This document shows, piece by piece, positions 1 to 10,046 of a stretch of DNA of 64,000 nucleotides. Within the stretch, counting starts at the first letter, position 1. Every line of letters begins with the position of its first letter. The DNA comes from Candidatus Omnitrophota bacterium (GTDB taxonomy: Bacteria; Omnitrophota; Gorgyraeia; Duberdicusellales; 4484-171). The notes beneath the pieces are model-generated. The model made no database searches, had not been told where the DNA came from, and saw nothing but the letters and a program-made list of their open reading frames with translations. The translations under genes and the position numbers were made by a program. The stretch is from NCBI GenBank assembly GCA_023227945.1, contig JALOCC010000004.1:1-64000 (forward strand). Direction: 5' to 3'.

Positions 1-125
1 ATTTTAAAAATAAGTTCTTGTTTTTTTAATCCGCTTAAACCGTTGATATCAAGTTCTTTTGCTATCTTGTTTAAAGCGGAAATCTTCATATCCTTTAATT
101 GTGCAATATCGATAGTATCTGCCAT
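1..125 (-). CDS. rho: Transcription termination factor Rho, N-terminal fragment
   Basis: Only the first 41 codons are in the window; the gene runs off the left edge. The peptide starts MADTIDIAQLKDMKISALNK and continues into an LSGLKKQEL segment. This is the helix-extended N-terminal Rho_N fold that precedes the RNA-binding OB domain in Rho (LKxMxxxELxxIAxELxIxGxSxxRKQELI pattern). Rho is a hexameric RNA helicase that releases transcripts. The start is supported by a GGAGG-type ribosome binding site ten bases upstream (GGAGGTCAAT then ATG). It follows coaE on the same strand after a 120-bp gap filled by an ATTCGTG-word palindrome. Identity rests on the N-terminal domain alone, which some other SAP-like proteins share. 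Confidence 0.72.
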   Translation of the reverse strand, partial: MADTIDIAQLKDMKISALNKIAKELDINGLSGLKKQELIFK

Positions 126-178
126 ATTGACCTCCGTTTTTGAATTCGTTTTCGTCATTAGTTTTTCTCCATTTTCAT

Positions 179-260
179 ACACGAATATCCACAAATTTGG
201 AACGAATTTCCACGAATAAATTCGTGGGAATTCGTCTTGCATTCGTGATCATTCGTGTTT
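179..260. repeat. Intergenic word palindrome, ATTCGTG family
   Basis: Between coaE and rho. The left half repeats variants of CACGAATN and the right half repeats variants of ATTCGTG, meeting at CACGAATAAATTCGTG. A related copy with the same word lies at 18198-18240. Confidence 0.7.
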
Positions 261-848
261 ATATTGTTTCAATCTACCCCACAAAATATCTATTTCCCTT
301 TTTAAAGTTTCCATATCGAAACTGTTGTTTATAATAAAATCTGCCTTTTTCATCTTCTTTTCAACCGGATTAAAGCATCTTAAGCGCGCGGAAGCTGTGG
401 CTGCGGAAAGTTTAAGATTCTTTTTTATTCTCTTTAAGAAGACATCTCTTTTTACATAAACCAAGATTATTCCGTCAAAGATACCTTCGAGATTTTTTTC
501 AAAAAGTAACGGGACTTCTGTCACACAAACCCTGCCGGATTGCCTGGCGTTTTTTACCCATGATTTTAAATCTCTCACGGCAGCCGGATGCACGATTGCC
601 TCAAGCCTTAAGAGGCTTTTCCTGTCTGAAAAAACTATTTTTCCAAGTTCTCGCCGGTCAATTAGCCCATCGAAAATTGCTTGCGGAAAGAGCGCAGATA
701 TTTTCTTGTAAATTGAGCCTTTTTTGTTTTTATAATATTCGTGAATCTTACTATCGACGTCAAAAATACAAGCACCCTTTTTTTTAAGTAACCTAAGGGC
801 GGTGCTTTTCCCGCAGTTTAAATTTCCCGTTAAACCAAATACAGGCAC
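249..848 (-). CDS. coaE: Dephospho-CoA kinase
   Basis: Phosphorylates dephospho-CoA with ATP, the last step of coenzyme A synthesis in the cytoplasm. The 199-residue length fits the family. The N-terminus carries the P-loop GLTGNLNCGKST (residues 5-16), followed by the FDVDSKIHEY segment matching the CoaE DxD substrate region, and VTEVPLLFEK in the middle, the hallmark PLLFE stretch. The start is GTG at 848, with GAGGT eight bases upstream. That ribosome binding site lies inside a GAGCGAAGCGAGG module that recurs before other genes. It lies directly upstream of rho on the same strand. Confidence 0.93.
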   Translation of the reverse strand: MPVFGLTGNLNCGKSTALRLLKKKGACIFDVDSKIHEYYKNKKGSIYKKISALFPQAIFDGLIDRRELGKIVFSDRKSLLRLEAIVHPAAVRDLKSWVKNARQSGRVCVTEVPLLFEKNLEGIFDGIILVYVKRDVFLKRIKKNLKLSAATASARLRCFNPVEKKMKKADFIINNSFDMETLKREIDILWGRLKQYKHE

Positions 849-872
849 GTTAACCTCGCTTCGCTCGGTTAG

Positions 873-959
873 TTTACAGAGTACAGATTACAGAAAACAG
901 AGTACAGAATATTTTTTTACTTTTTCTCTGTTCTCTGTGCTCTGTCATCTGTCCTCTGA
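873..959. repeat. Intergenic word palindrome, CAGAGTACAG family
   Basis: Between glgA and coaE. The left half is an array of CAGAGTACAGA/TTACAGAAAACAG words. The right half is an array of CTCTGTTCTCTGTG words, its approximate reverse complement. Related copies lie at 20972-21005 (half only) and 54041-54112. Confidence 0.75.
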
Positions 960-961
960 AT

Positions 962-2344
962 CTACCTAGAATTTTTTGCTCTTTTGTACATATCAACGTA
1001 ATGCTTTGCTGCCTGCGCCCAGGAAAAATTATATTGTGATATTTTTTTAAGCAGCTTAGGCCAACTTTTTTTATCCTTGAAAAGCTTGGCTGCCCTGTCT
1101 ATCGCGGAACTTAAATCATCGCTTGTATACTTATCAATCACAAACCCTCCGCCTTGGTTTTTCACATCGATAACGGTATCGGCGAGGCCTCCAGTACGGT
1201 GCACTATAGGCACAGTTGCATATTTATAACTTATCATTTGAGATAGCCCGCAGGGTTCAAACCTTGAAGGCATAAGGAATCCATCACAGGCCGCATATAT
1301 ACGGTGAGCGATTTTTTCATCAAACATTAAGTTTAGTGAAAATGATTTTTTAAACTTCTCAGCTTTCTTCTTAAGAATCTTATGATATTTTTCATCTCCT
1401 AAACCTAGTATTACTATTTGATATTTCTTTAAAAGATAATCGAGGGAACCCGAAAGTATATCTACGCCTTTTTGCTCTGCCAGGCGGCTGACCATTCCCA
1501 ATAGAAGAGTATCTTCGGAAACCTTAAGGCCTAATTCTTTTTGAAACATTTTTTTATTGATAGCCTTATCCTCAAGGTTTTTAGGAGAATAATTCTTATA
1601 AATCAAACTATCGTTTGCCGGATTCCAAACGTCATAATCAATCGCATTAAGTATGCCTGTCAGCTTATCTCTTTTTTCCCTTAATACCCCGTCAAGCCCA
1701 CAGCCATAATCAGTGGTCTGTATCTGTTTTGCGTAAGTAGGGCTTACTGTGCTTACAATATCAGAAAATACAATGCCGCCCTTAAGAAGATTTATTTTTT
1801 CATAAAATTCAAGGCAATGCATATTGAAATAATCCCAAGATAAGCCAAGAACCGGATATTTATCCCGGCCAAATAAACCCTGATACGCGAGATTATGTAT
1901 AGTAAGGATAGTTGCCGTCTTACGAAAGAAATCATCGCTGCTATAAATAGTCCTAAGATAAATATTTACCAAGGAGGACTGCCAGTCATTACTGTGTATT
2001 ACATCCGGCTTAAAGTTTAACTGCTTAAGCAGTTCCAAAACCTTTCTGCTGTAAAAAGAAAATCTTTCAAGATTATCACCGTAATCGCCCTGCGCAGTTC
2101 CGTATAACGCATCACGCATAAAGTAATTATCATTTTTTATAAAATAAAATTCTACATTTCCTTCTTTTGTAAGGCCGTAATCACTGAACATTTTTTGCGG
2201 TTTTATTTTTTTATAAAGAGGCATGAATACTTTTACTTCGCAATCATTTTTAGCTAAAGCAAGGGGAAGCGCACCTGTTACGTCCGCAAGGCCTCCTGTT
2301 TTAGCATACGGAAAAACTTCTGACGAACACAAAGCTATTTTCAT
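962..2344 (-). CDS. glgA: Glycogen/starch synthase (GT5)
   Basis: Transfers glucose from ADP- or UDP-glucose to a growing alpha-1,4-glucan. At 460 residues it has the usual GT5 length. The N-terminal KTGGLADVTGALPLAL motif (residues about 16-31) is the nucleotide-sugar binding KxGGL signature. HSNDWQSSL near residue 117 matches the family HxHDW region. The C-terminal half holds RLAEQKG, the PSRFEPCGL motif around residue 365 with its catalytic Glu, and the second GGL in RTGGLADTVID. The ATG at 2344 has an ideal AAGGAGGTTC site. With the two GalT paralogs and the phosphohexomutase it suggests glycogen or sugar-nucleotide turnover. Confidence 0.95.
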   Translation of the reverse strand: MKIALCSSEVFPYAKTGGLADVTGALPLALAKNDCEVKVFMPLYKKIKPQKMFSDYGLTKEGNVEFYFIKNDNYFMRDALYGTAQGDYGDNLERFSFYSRKVLELLKQLNFKPDVIHSNDWQSSLVNIYLRTIYSSDDFFRKTATILTIHNLAYQGLFGRDKYPVLGLSWDYFNMHCLEFYEKINLLKGGIVFSDIVSTVSPTYAKQIQTTDYGCGLDGVLREKRDKLTGILNAIDYDVWNPANDSLIYKNYSPKNLEDKAINKKMFQKELGLKVSEDTLLLGMVSRLAEQKGVDILSGSLDYLLKKYQIVILGLGDEKYHKILKKKAEKFKKSFSLNLMFDEKIAHRIYAACDGFLMPSRFEPCGLSQMISYKYATVPIVHRTGGLADTVIDVKNQGGGFVIDKYTSDDLSSAIDRAAKLFKDKKSWPKLLKKISQYNFSWAQAAKHYVDMYKRAKNSR

Positions 2345-2362
2345 TGAACCTCCTTATATTAT

Positions 2363-2450
2363 ATGTTACGAAGGTTACACTTAAATCACTTGATTTATTG
2401 TAACGTTCGTAACCTACGTAACCTGCCTGTCTACGGCAGGCGAGCAACCT
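2363..2450. repeat. Intergenic word palindrome, GTTACGAAGGTTAC family
   Basis: Between polA and glgA. It holds GTTACGAAGGTTACA on the left and TAACGTTCGTAACC repeats on the right, plus a CTGCCTGtctaCGGCAGGCGAGC hairpin. The same word family fills 43828-43966. Confidence 0.72.
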
Positions 2451-2451
2451 T

Positions 2452-4944
2452 TTATTGGACCTCTCCCCAATTTTTCCCAACTTTTATCTTAACTTCTACA
2501 GGGATACTTAATTTTATGCTTTGTTCCATGTCGCGCTTAACGATTTCCTTAAGCTTATCTACTTCATCGGGATGCACATCAAATACAAGTTCATCATGAA
2601 TCTGCATTATTAATCTGGACTTTAGATTATTCTTCCTAAATTCTTCATGTATTTTCACCATCGCCAATTTAATAAGGTCAGCGCTTGAACCCTGGATAGG
2701 AGAATTTACTGCCTGGCGCTGGGCAAATTCTCTTGCTTGAGGGTTATTACTTTTAAAATCAGGAAGATACCTGCGCCTACCTAAAATTGTTTTAACGTAT
2801 CCTTCTGTTTGTGCTTGCGTACAAACTGCCTGTATATAGCCTTTTACTTTTGGATACCTATTGAAATAATCTGTAATAAAATTATCCGCTTCAGTAATAC
2901 CTACATTCAACTCCCGGGAAAGGCCGTAAGCGCTCATTCCGTAAGTTATTCCAAAGTTTACCGTTTTTGCCGCATTACGCTCATGTTCGTTTATATCAGC
3001 CTCAGGCTTACCAAAAAGAAGGCTTGCGGTATAGCGATGAACGTCTGTATTTTTGTTAAACGCTTCTTTAAGTTTCTCATCCTGCGAAAAATGCGCGAGT
3101 ATACGCAGCTCAATTTGCGAATAATCAGCACAAACTATGAAGCCATCTTCAAACGAAGAGACAAATGCGCTTCGAAGTTTCGTAGAAAATTCGCCCTTTG
3201 CCGGAATGCTTTGCAAATTAGGAGATGAACCTGAAAGCCTGCCGGTTGCGGTTGCGGTTTGATTAAATTGCGCGTAAAGTATGCCTGCGTTAAGATTTAC
3301 CGTTTCAATCAACGGAGTTATATAGGTTGTTCTCAATTTATTTAATTCCCTGTATTCTAAAATAAACTTTGCTATTTCATGGCTTACGGATAATTTTTCT
3401 AAAACTTCTTCCCCGGTAGAGAAACCTGTTTTTGTTTTTTTAACCGGGGCAATTTTTAGGTCCTTAAAGAGCACTTCGCTTAGCTGTTTTGGTGAATTAA
3501 GGTTAAATTCCTTGCCTGTAATTTTGAATATAGCTTTTTTTGAATTCTCTAATTTAGCATCGACTTCCTTGCCCAGCTCATAAAGGGCTTCCGTATTAAT
3601 CTTTATTCCGCAACGCTCCATGTCATACAAAACCCGCACAAGCGGCATCTCAACTTCAAAAAAAAGCTTATCCAGGCCGGTATCTTTAAGTTGTTTATTG
3701 AATATCTCATAAAGCTTACTGACAAAATGGGGAATGGCTTGAGCCGGTACTTCAGGTACTAATTCGCCCAAGTAATGCGAAACTAAGCTGCTCAATTCAT
3801 AGTCAGCAAGGGCAGAATCAAGCAGATAGGCTGCTATTTTTACATCAAACCATAAGTCTTCAATTGAATTAAGATTATGCAGCTGCGATTTAAAATCATA
3901 CGAAATTTTTTTGATATTCTCGGATGAAATTATATTTTTGATGCTATTTATCTCTGTTTTGTAGGTACAATTTCTATCCGGGCTTAAAATATAAGCTGTT
4001 GTTCCGTCTGCATAAAAAAATAAATTATCACGAACCGCAATTTTTTCAAAATCATCGGGAATTTTTTCTTTAATATCAATTTTTATGTTAATAGAAGGCG
4101 CCGGTATATCTTTAAGCAGGCTCTTAAATTCAAGCTCCTTAAATAAACCATAAAGCTCGCGGGCATTGCGTTCTTTAATTTTTAAATCCTGCCAGCTTAA
4201 ATCGATATTGCAATCACGCAAGGTAACCAGGTCTTTGCTTAAAAAAATGTTTTCCTTTTCTCTTAAAAGTATGTCCTTCATTTTTGGAGAAACTTTATCT
4301 ATGTTATCGAATATTTCTTCAACCGTACCAAATTGAGCAATAAGCTTTGAAGCGCCAACCTTGCCTATTCCTTTTGCTCCCGGAACATTATCAACACTAT
4401 CACCGACCAAAGAAAGATAGTCGATTATAAGCTGCGGGGCGAAACCAAATTCTTTCTTAAAACTATTTTCATCTAATAATTCGTCGTTAACCGGCTCGTA
4501 AACTTTTACCCTGTCATTATCAAGCAGCTGATACATATCCTTATCCGAACTTACAATAATAGCAGGTAAGTTCTCTGAGGCGGCTTTTCTTGAAATAGTT
4601 GCGATAATGTCGTCTGCTTCAAAACCCTCTTTCTCTATCAAGGTTATCCCTAATAAATTTATCAATTTCTTTATAACCGGTATCTGTTGTTTTAAGCCAT
4701 CGGGCGTTGGCGGACGTTGGATTTTGTATTCTTTGAATTTTTCCTGGCGAAAAGTTTTACGTGAAACATCGAAACATATACCTATATATACAGGGTTATA
4801 TTTCGAAATAATCCTCTTAAGCGTCTGATAAAAACCATATACAGCACCCGTTGGCAGGCCTTTTGAATTAGAGAGCGAAATTGCGTAAAAAGAACGGTAG
4901 CATATGGACGTGCCGTCAATTAAATAAATAGTATCCTGCGGCAT
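2452..4944 (-). CDS. polA: DNA polymerase I
   Basis: Fills gaps and removes RNA primers during replication and repair. There are 830 residues in three parts. A 5'-3' flap nuclease occupies residues 1-280 (YLIDGTSICYRSFYAI, EADDIIAT, SSDKDMYQL, GVGASKL-like helix-hairpin-helix). A degenerate 3'-5' exonuclease domain spans about 290-440. A family A polymerase follows, with motif A DYSQIELR near 608, motif B RNAAKTVNFGITYG near 660 and motif C QIHDELVFDV near 783. The DxE exonuclease motif is absent, as in Thermus and Bacillus Pol I, so proofreading is probably lost. The start MPQDTIYLIDG is at 4944. Confidence 0.96.
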   Translation of the reverse strand: MPQDTIYLIDGTSICYRSFYAISLSNSKGLPTGAVYGFYQTLKRIISKYNPVYIGICFDVSRKTFRQEKFKEYKIQRPPTPDGLKQQIPVIKKLINLLGITLIEKEGFEADDIIATISRKAASENLPAIIVSSDKDMYQLLDNDRVKVYEPVNDELLDENSFKKEFGFAPQLIIDYLSLVGDSVDNVPGAKGIGKVGASKLIAQFGTVEEIFDNIDKVSPKMKDILLREKENIFLSKDLVTLRDCNIDLSWQDLKIKERNARELYGLFKELEFKSLLKDIPAPSINIKIDIKEKIPDDFEKIAVRDNLFFYADGTTAYILSPDRNCTYKTEINSIKNIISSENIKKISYDFKSQLHNLNSIEDLWFDVKIAAYLLDSALADYELSSLVSHYLGELVPEVPAQAIPHFVSKLYEIFNKQLKDTGLDKLFFEVEMPLVRVLYDMERCGIKINTEALYELGKEVDAKLENSKKAIFKITGKEFNLNSPKQLSEVLFKDLKIAPVKKTKTGFSTGEEVLEKLSVSHEIAKFILEYRELNKLRTTYITPLIETVNLNAGILYAQFNQTATATGRLSGSSPNLQSIPAKGEFSTKLRSAFVSSFEDGFIVCADYSQIELRILAHFSQDEKLKEAFNKNTDVHRYTASLLFGKPEADINEHERNAAKTVNFGITYGMSAYGLSRELNVGITEADNFITDYFNRYPKVKGYIQAVCTQAQTEGYVKTILGRRRYLPDFKSNNPQAREFAQRQAVNSPIQGSSADLIKLAMVKIHEEFRKNNLKSRLIMQIHDELVFDVHPDEVDKLKEIVKRDMEQSIKLSIPVEVKIKVGKNWGEVQ

Positions 4945-5176
4945 AAATATTTAAAAATTATTATTTTGGGGTAGATTCCGGGAAAAAATTATAGGCATAA
5001 ACGGTTTTGTAATCTTTGCTAAGGTAGGAGCTTCTCCTATACGTTAATGTGCACTATCGGCAAAATTTAACACGATTTACACTTGGTTTTTTAGTTTATT
5101 CTTTAAGATAAGGCCTAAATTTGCCACTTACAAACCTATATATTATTTTAAATTGAGGTGTAGGCTGGAATTTATA
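4945..5176. other. Intergenic gap upstream of polA
   Basis: 232 bp without a gene between the TPR protein and polA. A small perfect hairpin TAGGAG-ctt-CTCCTA lies near 5026-5040, and a TATAAT on the minus strand at 4988-4993 has no good -35. I see no reading frame or repeat word of note. Confidence 0.4.
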
Positions 5177-6205
5177 TTATTTTTCCTGTGAAGCACGATA
5201 AACCGTCGAAAGAGCGCTCCGAAGCTTTTCTTCGGCAGTATAATAATCATCATCTTTAATGTAATTTAAAGCATCCTGAGTTTCTACAAGGATTTTATCT
5301 TTAGCGTATGCTTCTTCTGTTTTCTTGTAAAAATCCATTATTTGCAGCTTCAACTCTTCATCCTGTGGATTTAGGGCAAGGGCTGATTCAAATTCTTTTA
5401 AAGCAGCTCCGTAATCTTTTTTCGAATAAAGGCGTGTTCCTATATAAAAATGAAGCCTCGCGTCCTTTATGTTTTCCCCGGCTCTTTCCGCTCTTCCATA
5501 CGCTAAGTCCTGCGCAAAGAGTGAAGCTTCTTTGTCCATTCTGGCTTTATGCACAGCCGGATACGTACCAAGGTCTATGAGGTGCTGTTTTGCAATGCTA
5601 GTCCAATAATCCCCCTCTCTGCCCATCTCAAATCTTTTTTGCCAGTAATAAGAGGCGTTTCGCGTGTCATTTTTTGCTTCATAAAGAAATGCCAGGTTAG
5701 TGTAAGCAGGCAAATACTGGGGGTTCATTTGCAATGCTTGTTTATACATAGCAACCGCACTTATTGGATCATCCAGGCCTTCATAAACAACGCCCAAATC
5801 ATTAACGGTTTCTATGTTGCTGGGGTCAAACTGCAACGCCTTTTTATAATAGGCAAGTGCCCCCCTTAAATCTTTCGCAGCTTGTAATTTGGCGGCTTCC
5901 TTACGGTATGCTTTGGCTTCTTCCTTGAGCATACCTTTTGCCGAATTCATATCCTTTTCCTCTGTAGATGCTTCTATGACTCTAGTGGTTTTATATTTCG
6001 GGGCTTTCCCCTTAGGATACCAAATTGCTTTGCTTTTATTTGCAGGCTTTGTATTTTTTACATCACTACTACGCGTAATAACAGAGGTGTTGCTTCTAGT
6101 AGTAACGCTGCCCATAGGCGCCTTCTGTGCAGAAGCATCACTCACTTCTTGGCTATTGGCATGAAATATGGGTAAGAAAAGGAAAGCTATTAGGAGGTAT
6201 CGCAT
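5177..6205 (-). CDS. Exported TPR-repeat protein
   Basis: A 342-residue exported protein of unknown role. A Sec signal peptide (MRYLLIAFLFLPIFHANSQ) is followed by a low-complexity Ser/Thr/Lys linker. Tetratricopeptide repeats come next (DLRGALAYYKKALQFDPSN, DPISAVAMYKQALQMNPQY, KDYGAALKEFESALALNPQD), and the tail is helical. Such repeats scaffold protein complexes in the periplasm or at membranes. The ATG at 6205 is chosen over an upstream in-frame GTG/TTG-type start because the signal peptide begins there. A consensus promoter at 6213-6241 also puts transcription start at or next to this ATG. No Shine-Dalgarno is visible, so the mRNA may be leaderless. It follows secG on the same strand. 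Confidence 0.75.
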   Translation of the reverse strand: MRYLLIAFLFLPIFHANSQEVSDASAQKAPMGSVTTRSNTSVITRSSDVKNTKPANKSKAIWYPKGKAPKYKTTRVIEASTEEKDMNSAKGMLKEEAKAYRKEAAKLQAAKDLRGALAYYKKALQFDPSNIETVNDLGVVYEGLDDPISAVAMYKQALQMNPQYLPAYTNLAFLYEAKNDTRNASYYWQKRFEMGREGDYWTSIAKQHLIDLGTYPAVHKARMDKEASLFAQDLAYGRAERAGENIKDARLHFYIGTRLYSKKDYGAALKEFESALALNPQDEELKLQIMDFYKKTEEAYAKDKILVETQDALNYIKDDDYYTAEEKLRSALSTVYRASQEK

Positions 6206-6212
6206 CAGGTTT

Positions 6213-6241
6213 AATTTAACATAAATGGATAATTGTGTCAA
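6213..6241 (-). promoter_or_regulatory. Sigma70-type promoter, probably leaderless
   Basis: -35 TTGACA at 6236-6241, a 17-bp spacer and -10 TAAATT at 6213-6218 on the minus strand. The ATG of the TPR gene begins seven bases after the -10, the position expected for +1. Confidence 0.65.
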
Positions 6242-6291
6242 GGGTTTGAATAAACTTTCAAGTTTATGCCAACGCAGCATTAAAGCAAAAT

Positions 6292-6609
6292 CTATTTTGT
6301 ATCAGCCGCCGGTAAACTTGAACTGGGCGTATTTTTCTCTTCTTGTGCCGGAATATCTTTATATTTGTCCAGCAATGATTTGCCCCGTTGTTTAGAAAGA
6401 TATGCCAGGGATATGGTAGTTACGAAAAATAATACCGCTAAAACTACCGTGACCTTGACAAAGAAAGCGCTGGTCTTGGTTCCAAATATAGATTCCACCC
6501 CGCCCAAAGCTTCGATTAAACCGCCGCTTCTCCCGCGTTGGATTAATATGACAGCAATTAACGCAATCACCACAAAAACATGGAACAATAAAAGTAAAGT
6601 GTATAACAT
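6292..6609 (-). CDS. secG: Preprotein translocase subunit SecG
   Basis: Small membrane subunit of the SecYEG channel. There are 105 residues with two membrane helices (residues about 2-21 and 48-70). Between them is the family loop RGRSGGLIEALGG with the typical FGTKTS stretch. A hydrophilic, proline-rich tail follows. It starts four bases after the tpiA stop, the common bacterial tpiA-secG arrangement, so it is translated as part of the glycolytic operon. There is no clear ribosome binding site of its own, so translational coupling is likely. Confidence 0.93.
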   Translation of the reverse strand: MLYTLLLLFHVFVVIALIAVILIQRGRSGGLIEALGGVESIFGTKTSAFFVKVTVVLAVLFFVTTISLAYLSKQRGKSLLDKYKDIPAQEEKNTPSSSLPAADTK

Positions 6610-6613
6610 TTGT

Positions 6614-7369
6614 TTATATAGAGTTTTTGACTATTTCAACAAATGAAGAAGCTTCTAATGACGCGCCCCCCACTAATGCGCCGTCAACGTCTTCTTCATT
6701 CATCAATTCTTTTATATTCGCAGGCTTAACGCTTCCGCCGTAAAGTATCCTTAAACTATTTGCAACGCCTTGCGAAAAATTTTCAGCAATCCATGTGCGT
6801 ATGAATTTATGAACCTCTTGGGCTTGGGCAGCAGTTGCGTTTTTACCGGTACCGATTGCCCATACCGGTTCATACGCAATAATCAGGTTAAGCGCGTCTC
6901 CTATTTCGAATCCAGCCAAACAACCAGTAAGCTGCGTCTTTATAACATCAATGGTTTTCCCGGCTTCTCTTTCTTCAAGTGTTTCTCCGACACAGCAAAT
7001 AGGCTTAAGCCCTACATCCAAAGCAGCTTTTACTTTCTTATTAATTATTTCATTGGTTTCCGAAAAATACTTTCTTCTTTCGGAATGTCCCGAGATTACG
7101 AATTCGCAACCACAGTCTTTAAGCATAATCGGGGAAATTTCTCCGGTAAACGCGCCTTCTTTTTCCCAGTATAAATCCTGCGCGCCAAGCTGTATATCTA
7201 TATCGCTTATAATATTATAAACTGTCGAAAGGACGGTGAAGGGCGGGCAAAGAACAACGTCCACACCTTCAAATCCTTTCAACGCAGCCTTTATGCCTGC
7301 GGTTAATTTAACAGCCTGGTCGCTTGTCTTATACATCTTCCAGTTTCCGGCAATGAGTGGTTTGCGCAT
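6614..7369 (-). CDS. tpiA: Triosephosphate isomerase
   Basis: Interconverts dihydroxyacetone phosphate and glyceraldehyde-3-phosphate. There are 251 residues, standard length. Signature pieces are AGNWKMYKT (catalytic Lys near residue 11), ISGHSERR (electrophilic His near 94), AYEPVWAIGTG (catalytic Glu near 166) and LYGGSVKPAN at the phosphate-binding C-terminal end. AAGGA lies five to nine bases before ATG 7369. It sits between pgk and secG in a gap-pgk-tpiA-secG run. Confidence 0.97.
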   Translation of the reverse strand: MRKPLIAGNWKMYKTSDQAVKLTAGIKAALKGFEGVDVVLCPPFTVLSTVYNIISDIDIQLGAQDLYWEKEGAFTGEISPIMLKDCGCEFVISGHSERRKYFSETNEIINKKVKAALDVGLKPICCVGETLEEREAGKTIDVIKTQLTGCLAGFEIGDALNLIIAYEPVWAIGTGKNATAAQAQEVHKFIRTWIAENFSQGVANSLRILYGGSVKPANIKELMNEEDVDGALVGGASLEASSFVEIVKNSI

Positions 7370-7385
7370 TGTTTTTCCTTTTTTG

Positions 7386-7456
7386 TATCACGTTACACGT
7401 AGTAGGTAACACGTTTTTAATTCTTAACGTGGTACGTAATACTTGTGACGTGTTAC
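7386..7456. repeat. Intergenic word palindrome, GTTACACGTAGTAGGTAAC family
   Basis: Between pgk and tpiA. Words are CACGTTACACGT, GGTAACACGT and, on the other side, ACGTGGTACGT, GACGTGTTACT. Related copies lie at 20241-20312 and 63172-63290. Confidence 0.7.
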
Positions 7457-7460
7457 TTCT

Positions 7461-8645
7461 TTATTTCTTATCTGCTATAATCGCAATCCCGGGAAGGGCT
7501 TTTCCTTCTAAAAATTCGAGAGAAGCTCCGCCGCCGGTTGAAACATGAGAAAGCTTATCGGCAACGTTAAATTTCTTCGCCGCTGCTGCTGAATCTCCGC
7601 CACCGACAATAACTGTAGCCTGCTTTAAATTCGCTAAGCACTCGGCTAAAGCTTTCGTCCCTGTTGCGTAATCAGCTTTTTCGAAAATTCCCACCGGCCC
7701 GTTCCAGAGAACAGTCTTTGCCAGCTCTAACTCTTTCTTAAAAAGCTCAACCGTCTTTGGGCCAATGTCTACACCCAGAAATCCCGCAGGTATATTATCA
7801 GCTATATTTTTAACTTTGGGGTTTTCCAGATTGTCGACAACCAAATGGTCTATCGGTAAAACTATTTTTATTTTTTTCGCTTCTGCTTTCTTTAAAATAT
7901 CCTTCGCCACATCAAGCTTATCCGCCTCAACCCGGGAATTGCCTACGCTTTCACCTTTACTTTTTAAGAAAGTATAAGCCATAGCGCCGCCGATTAAAAA
8001 TTTATCTGCTCTTTGCATCAGGCTGCTTATAACATCAATTTTATCGGATACTTTTGCGCCACCCAAGATTACTACGTAAGGCTTTTGCGGCGATTGAGCC
8101 GAAGATAAATATTTAACTTCTTTTTCAATCAACAGGCCAAGGCATGCCGGCAAAAATTTTGCAACGATAGTTGTAGAAGCATGGGCGCGATGCGCTGTGC
8201 CGAAAGCATCATTAACGTAAATATCAGCTAGTGATGCAAGTTGTTTGGCAAATTTTTCATCGCCTTGTTCTTCTTCTGCATGAAATCTCAAATTTTCAAG
8301 AAGGATAACCCGCTTAGAGCTTGTGTCTATTTTATTTTTAATCTCATCACCGACGCAGTCATCGAGCTTTTCAACGTCTTCTCCCAAAAGTTGGGACAAT
8401 TTCTTGGCAACCGGGTTCATGCGAAGACTGTCTACCACTTTTCCATCCGGCCTGCCTAAGTGGCTCATCAGAATTAACTTCTTTGCACCTTTTTCAAGAA
8501 CGTATTTTATCGTAGGCAATGCTTCTTTTATGCGCGTGTCATCGGTAATTTCTCCGGTTTTTTTATCCAGAGGCACATTAAAGTCAACACGCATAATTAC
8601 ACGTTTACCCTTAAAATCCATGTCTTTAACTGTAAGTTTGGCCAT
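7461..8645 (-). CDS. pgk: Phosphoglycerate kinase
   Basis: Makes ATP from 1,3-bisphosphoglycerate in glycolysis. There are 394 residues from ATG 8645 (MAKLTVKDMDFKGKRVIMRV). That start is preferred over an upstream in-frame codon because GGGAG sits at a proper distance. Motifs visible are RVDFNVPLD, LMSHLGRP, LLENLRFH, the hinge region, WNGPVGIFE and the nucleotide-binding VIVGGGDSAAA. It lies downstream of gap with a 70-bp CAGCTGTCAG-word palindrome between. Confidence 0.97.
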   Translation of the reverse strand: MAKLTVKDMDFKGKRVIMRVDFNVPLDKKTGEITDDTRIKEALPTIKYVLEKGAKKLILMSHLGRPDGKVVDSLRMNPVAKKLSQLLGEDVEKLDDCVGDEIKNKIDTSSKRVILLENLRFHAEEEQGDEKFAKQLASLADIYVNDAFGTAHRAHASTTIVAKFLPACLGLLIEKEVKYLSSAQSPQKPYVVILGGAKVSDKIDVISSLMQRADKFLIGGAMAYTFLKSKGESVGNSRVEADKLDVAKDILKKAEAKKIKIVLPIDHLVVDNLENPKVKNIADNIPAGFLGVDIGPKTVELFKKELELAKTVLWNGPVGIFEKADYATGTKALAECLANLKQATVIVGGGDSAAAAKKFNVADKLSHVSTGGGASLEFLEGKALPGIAIIADKK

Positions 8646-8658
8646 AATAACTCCCAAT

Positions 8659-8723
8659 TAGCTTTCAGCTGTCAGCTTTCGGCTGTCAGCCACTGAGAGC
8701 TGACGACTGATAGCTGATAGCTG
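8659..8723. repeat. Intergenic word palindrome, CAGCTGTCAGCTTTC family
   Basis: Between gap and pgk. Left words are GCTTTCAGCTGTCAG; right words are GAGCTGACGACTGATAGCTG. Close relatives lie at 45676-45744, 47715-47771 and 50424-50486. Confidence 0.78.
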
Positions 8724-8724
8724 T

Positions 8725-10038
<1,314 letters not shown>

Positions 10039-10046
10039 TCATTTGA

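Noticed and set aside
2809..3228. A long plus-strand open frame opposite polA
   Set aside because: It lies entirely antisense to conserved polymerase motifs and has no domain or ribosome site; a shadow frame. The same applies to plus-strand frames opposite the TPR gene, gap, proA and proB.
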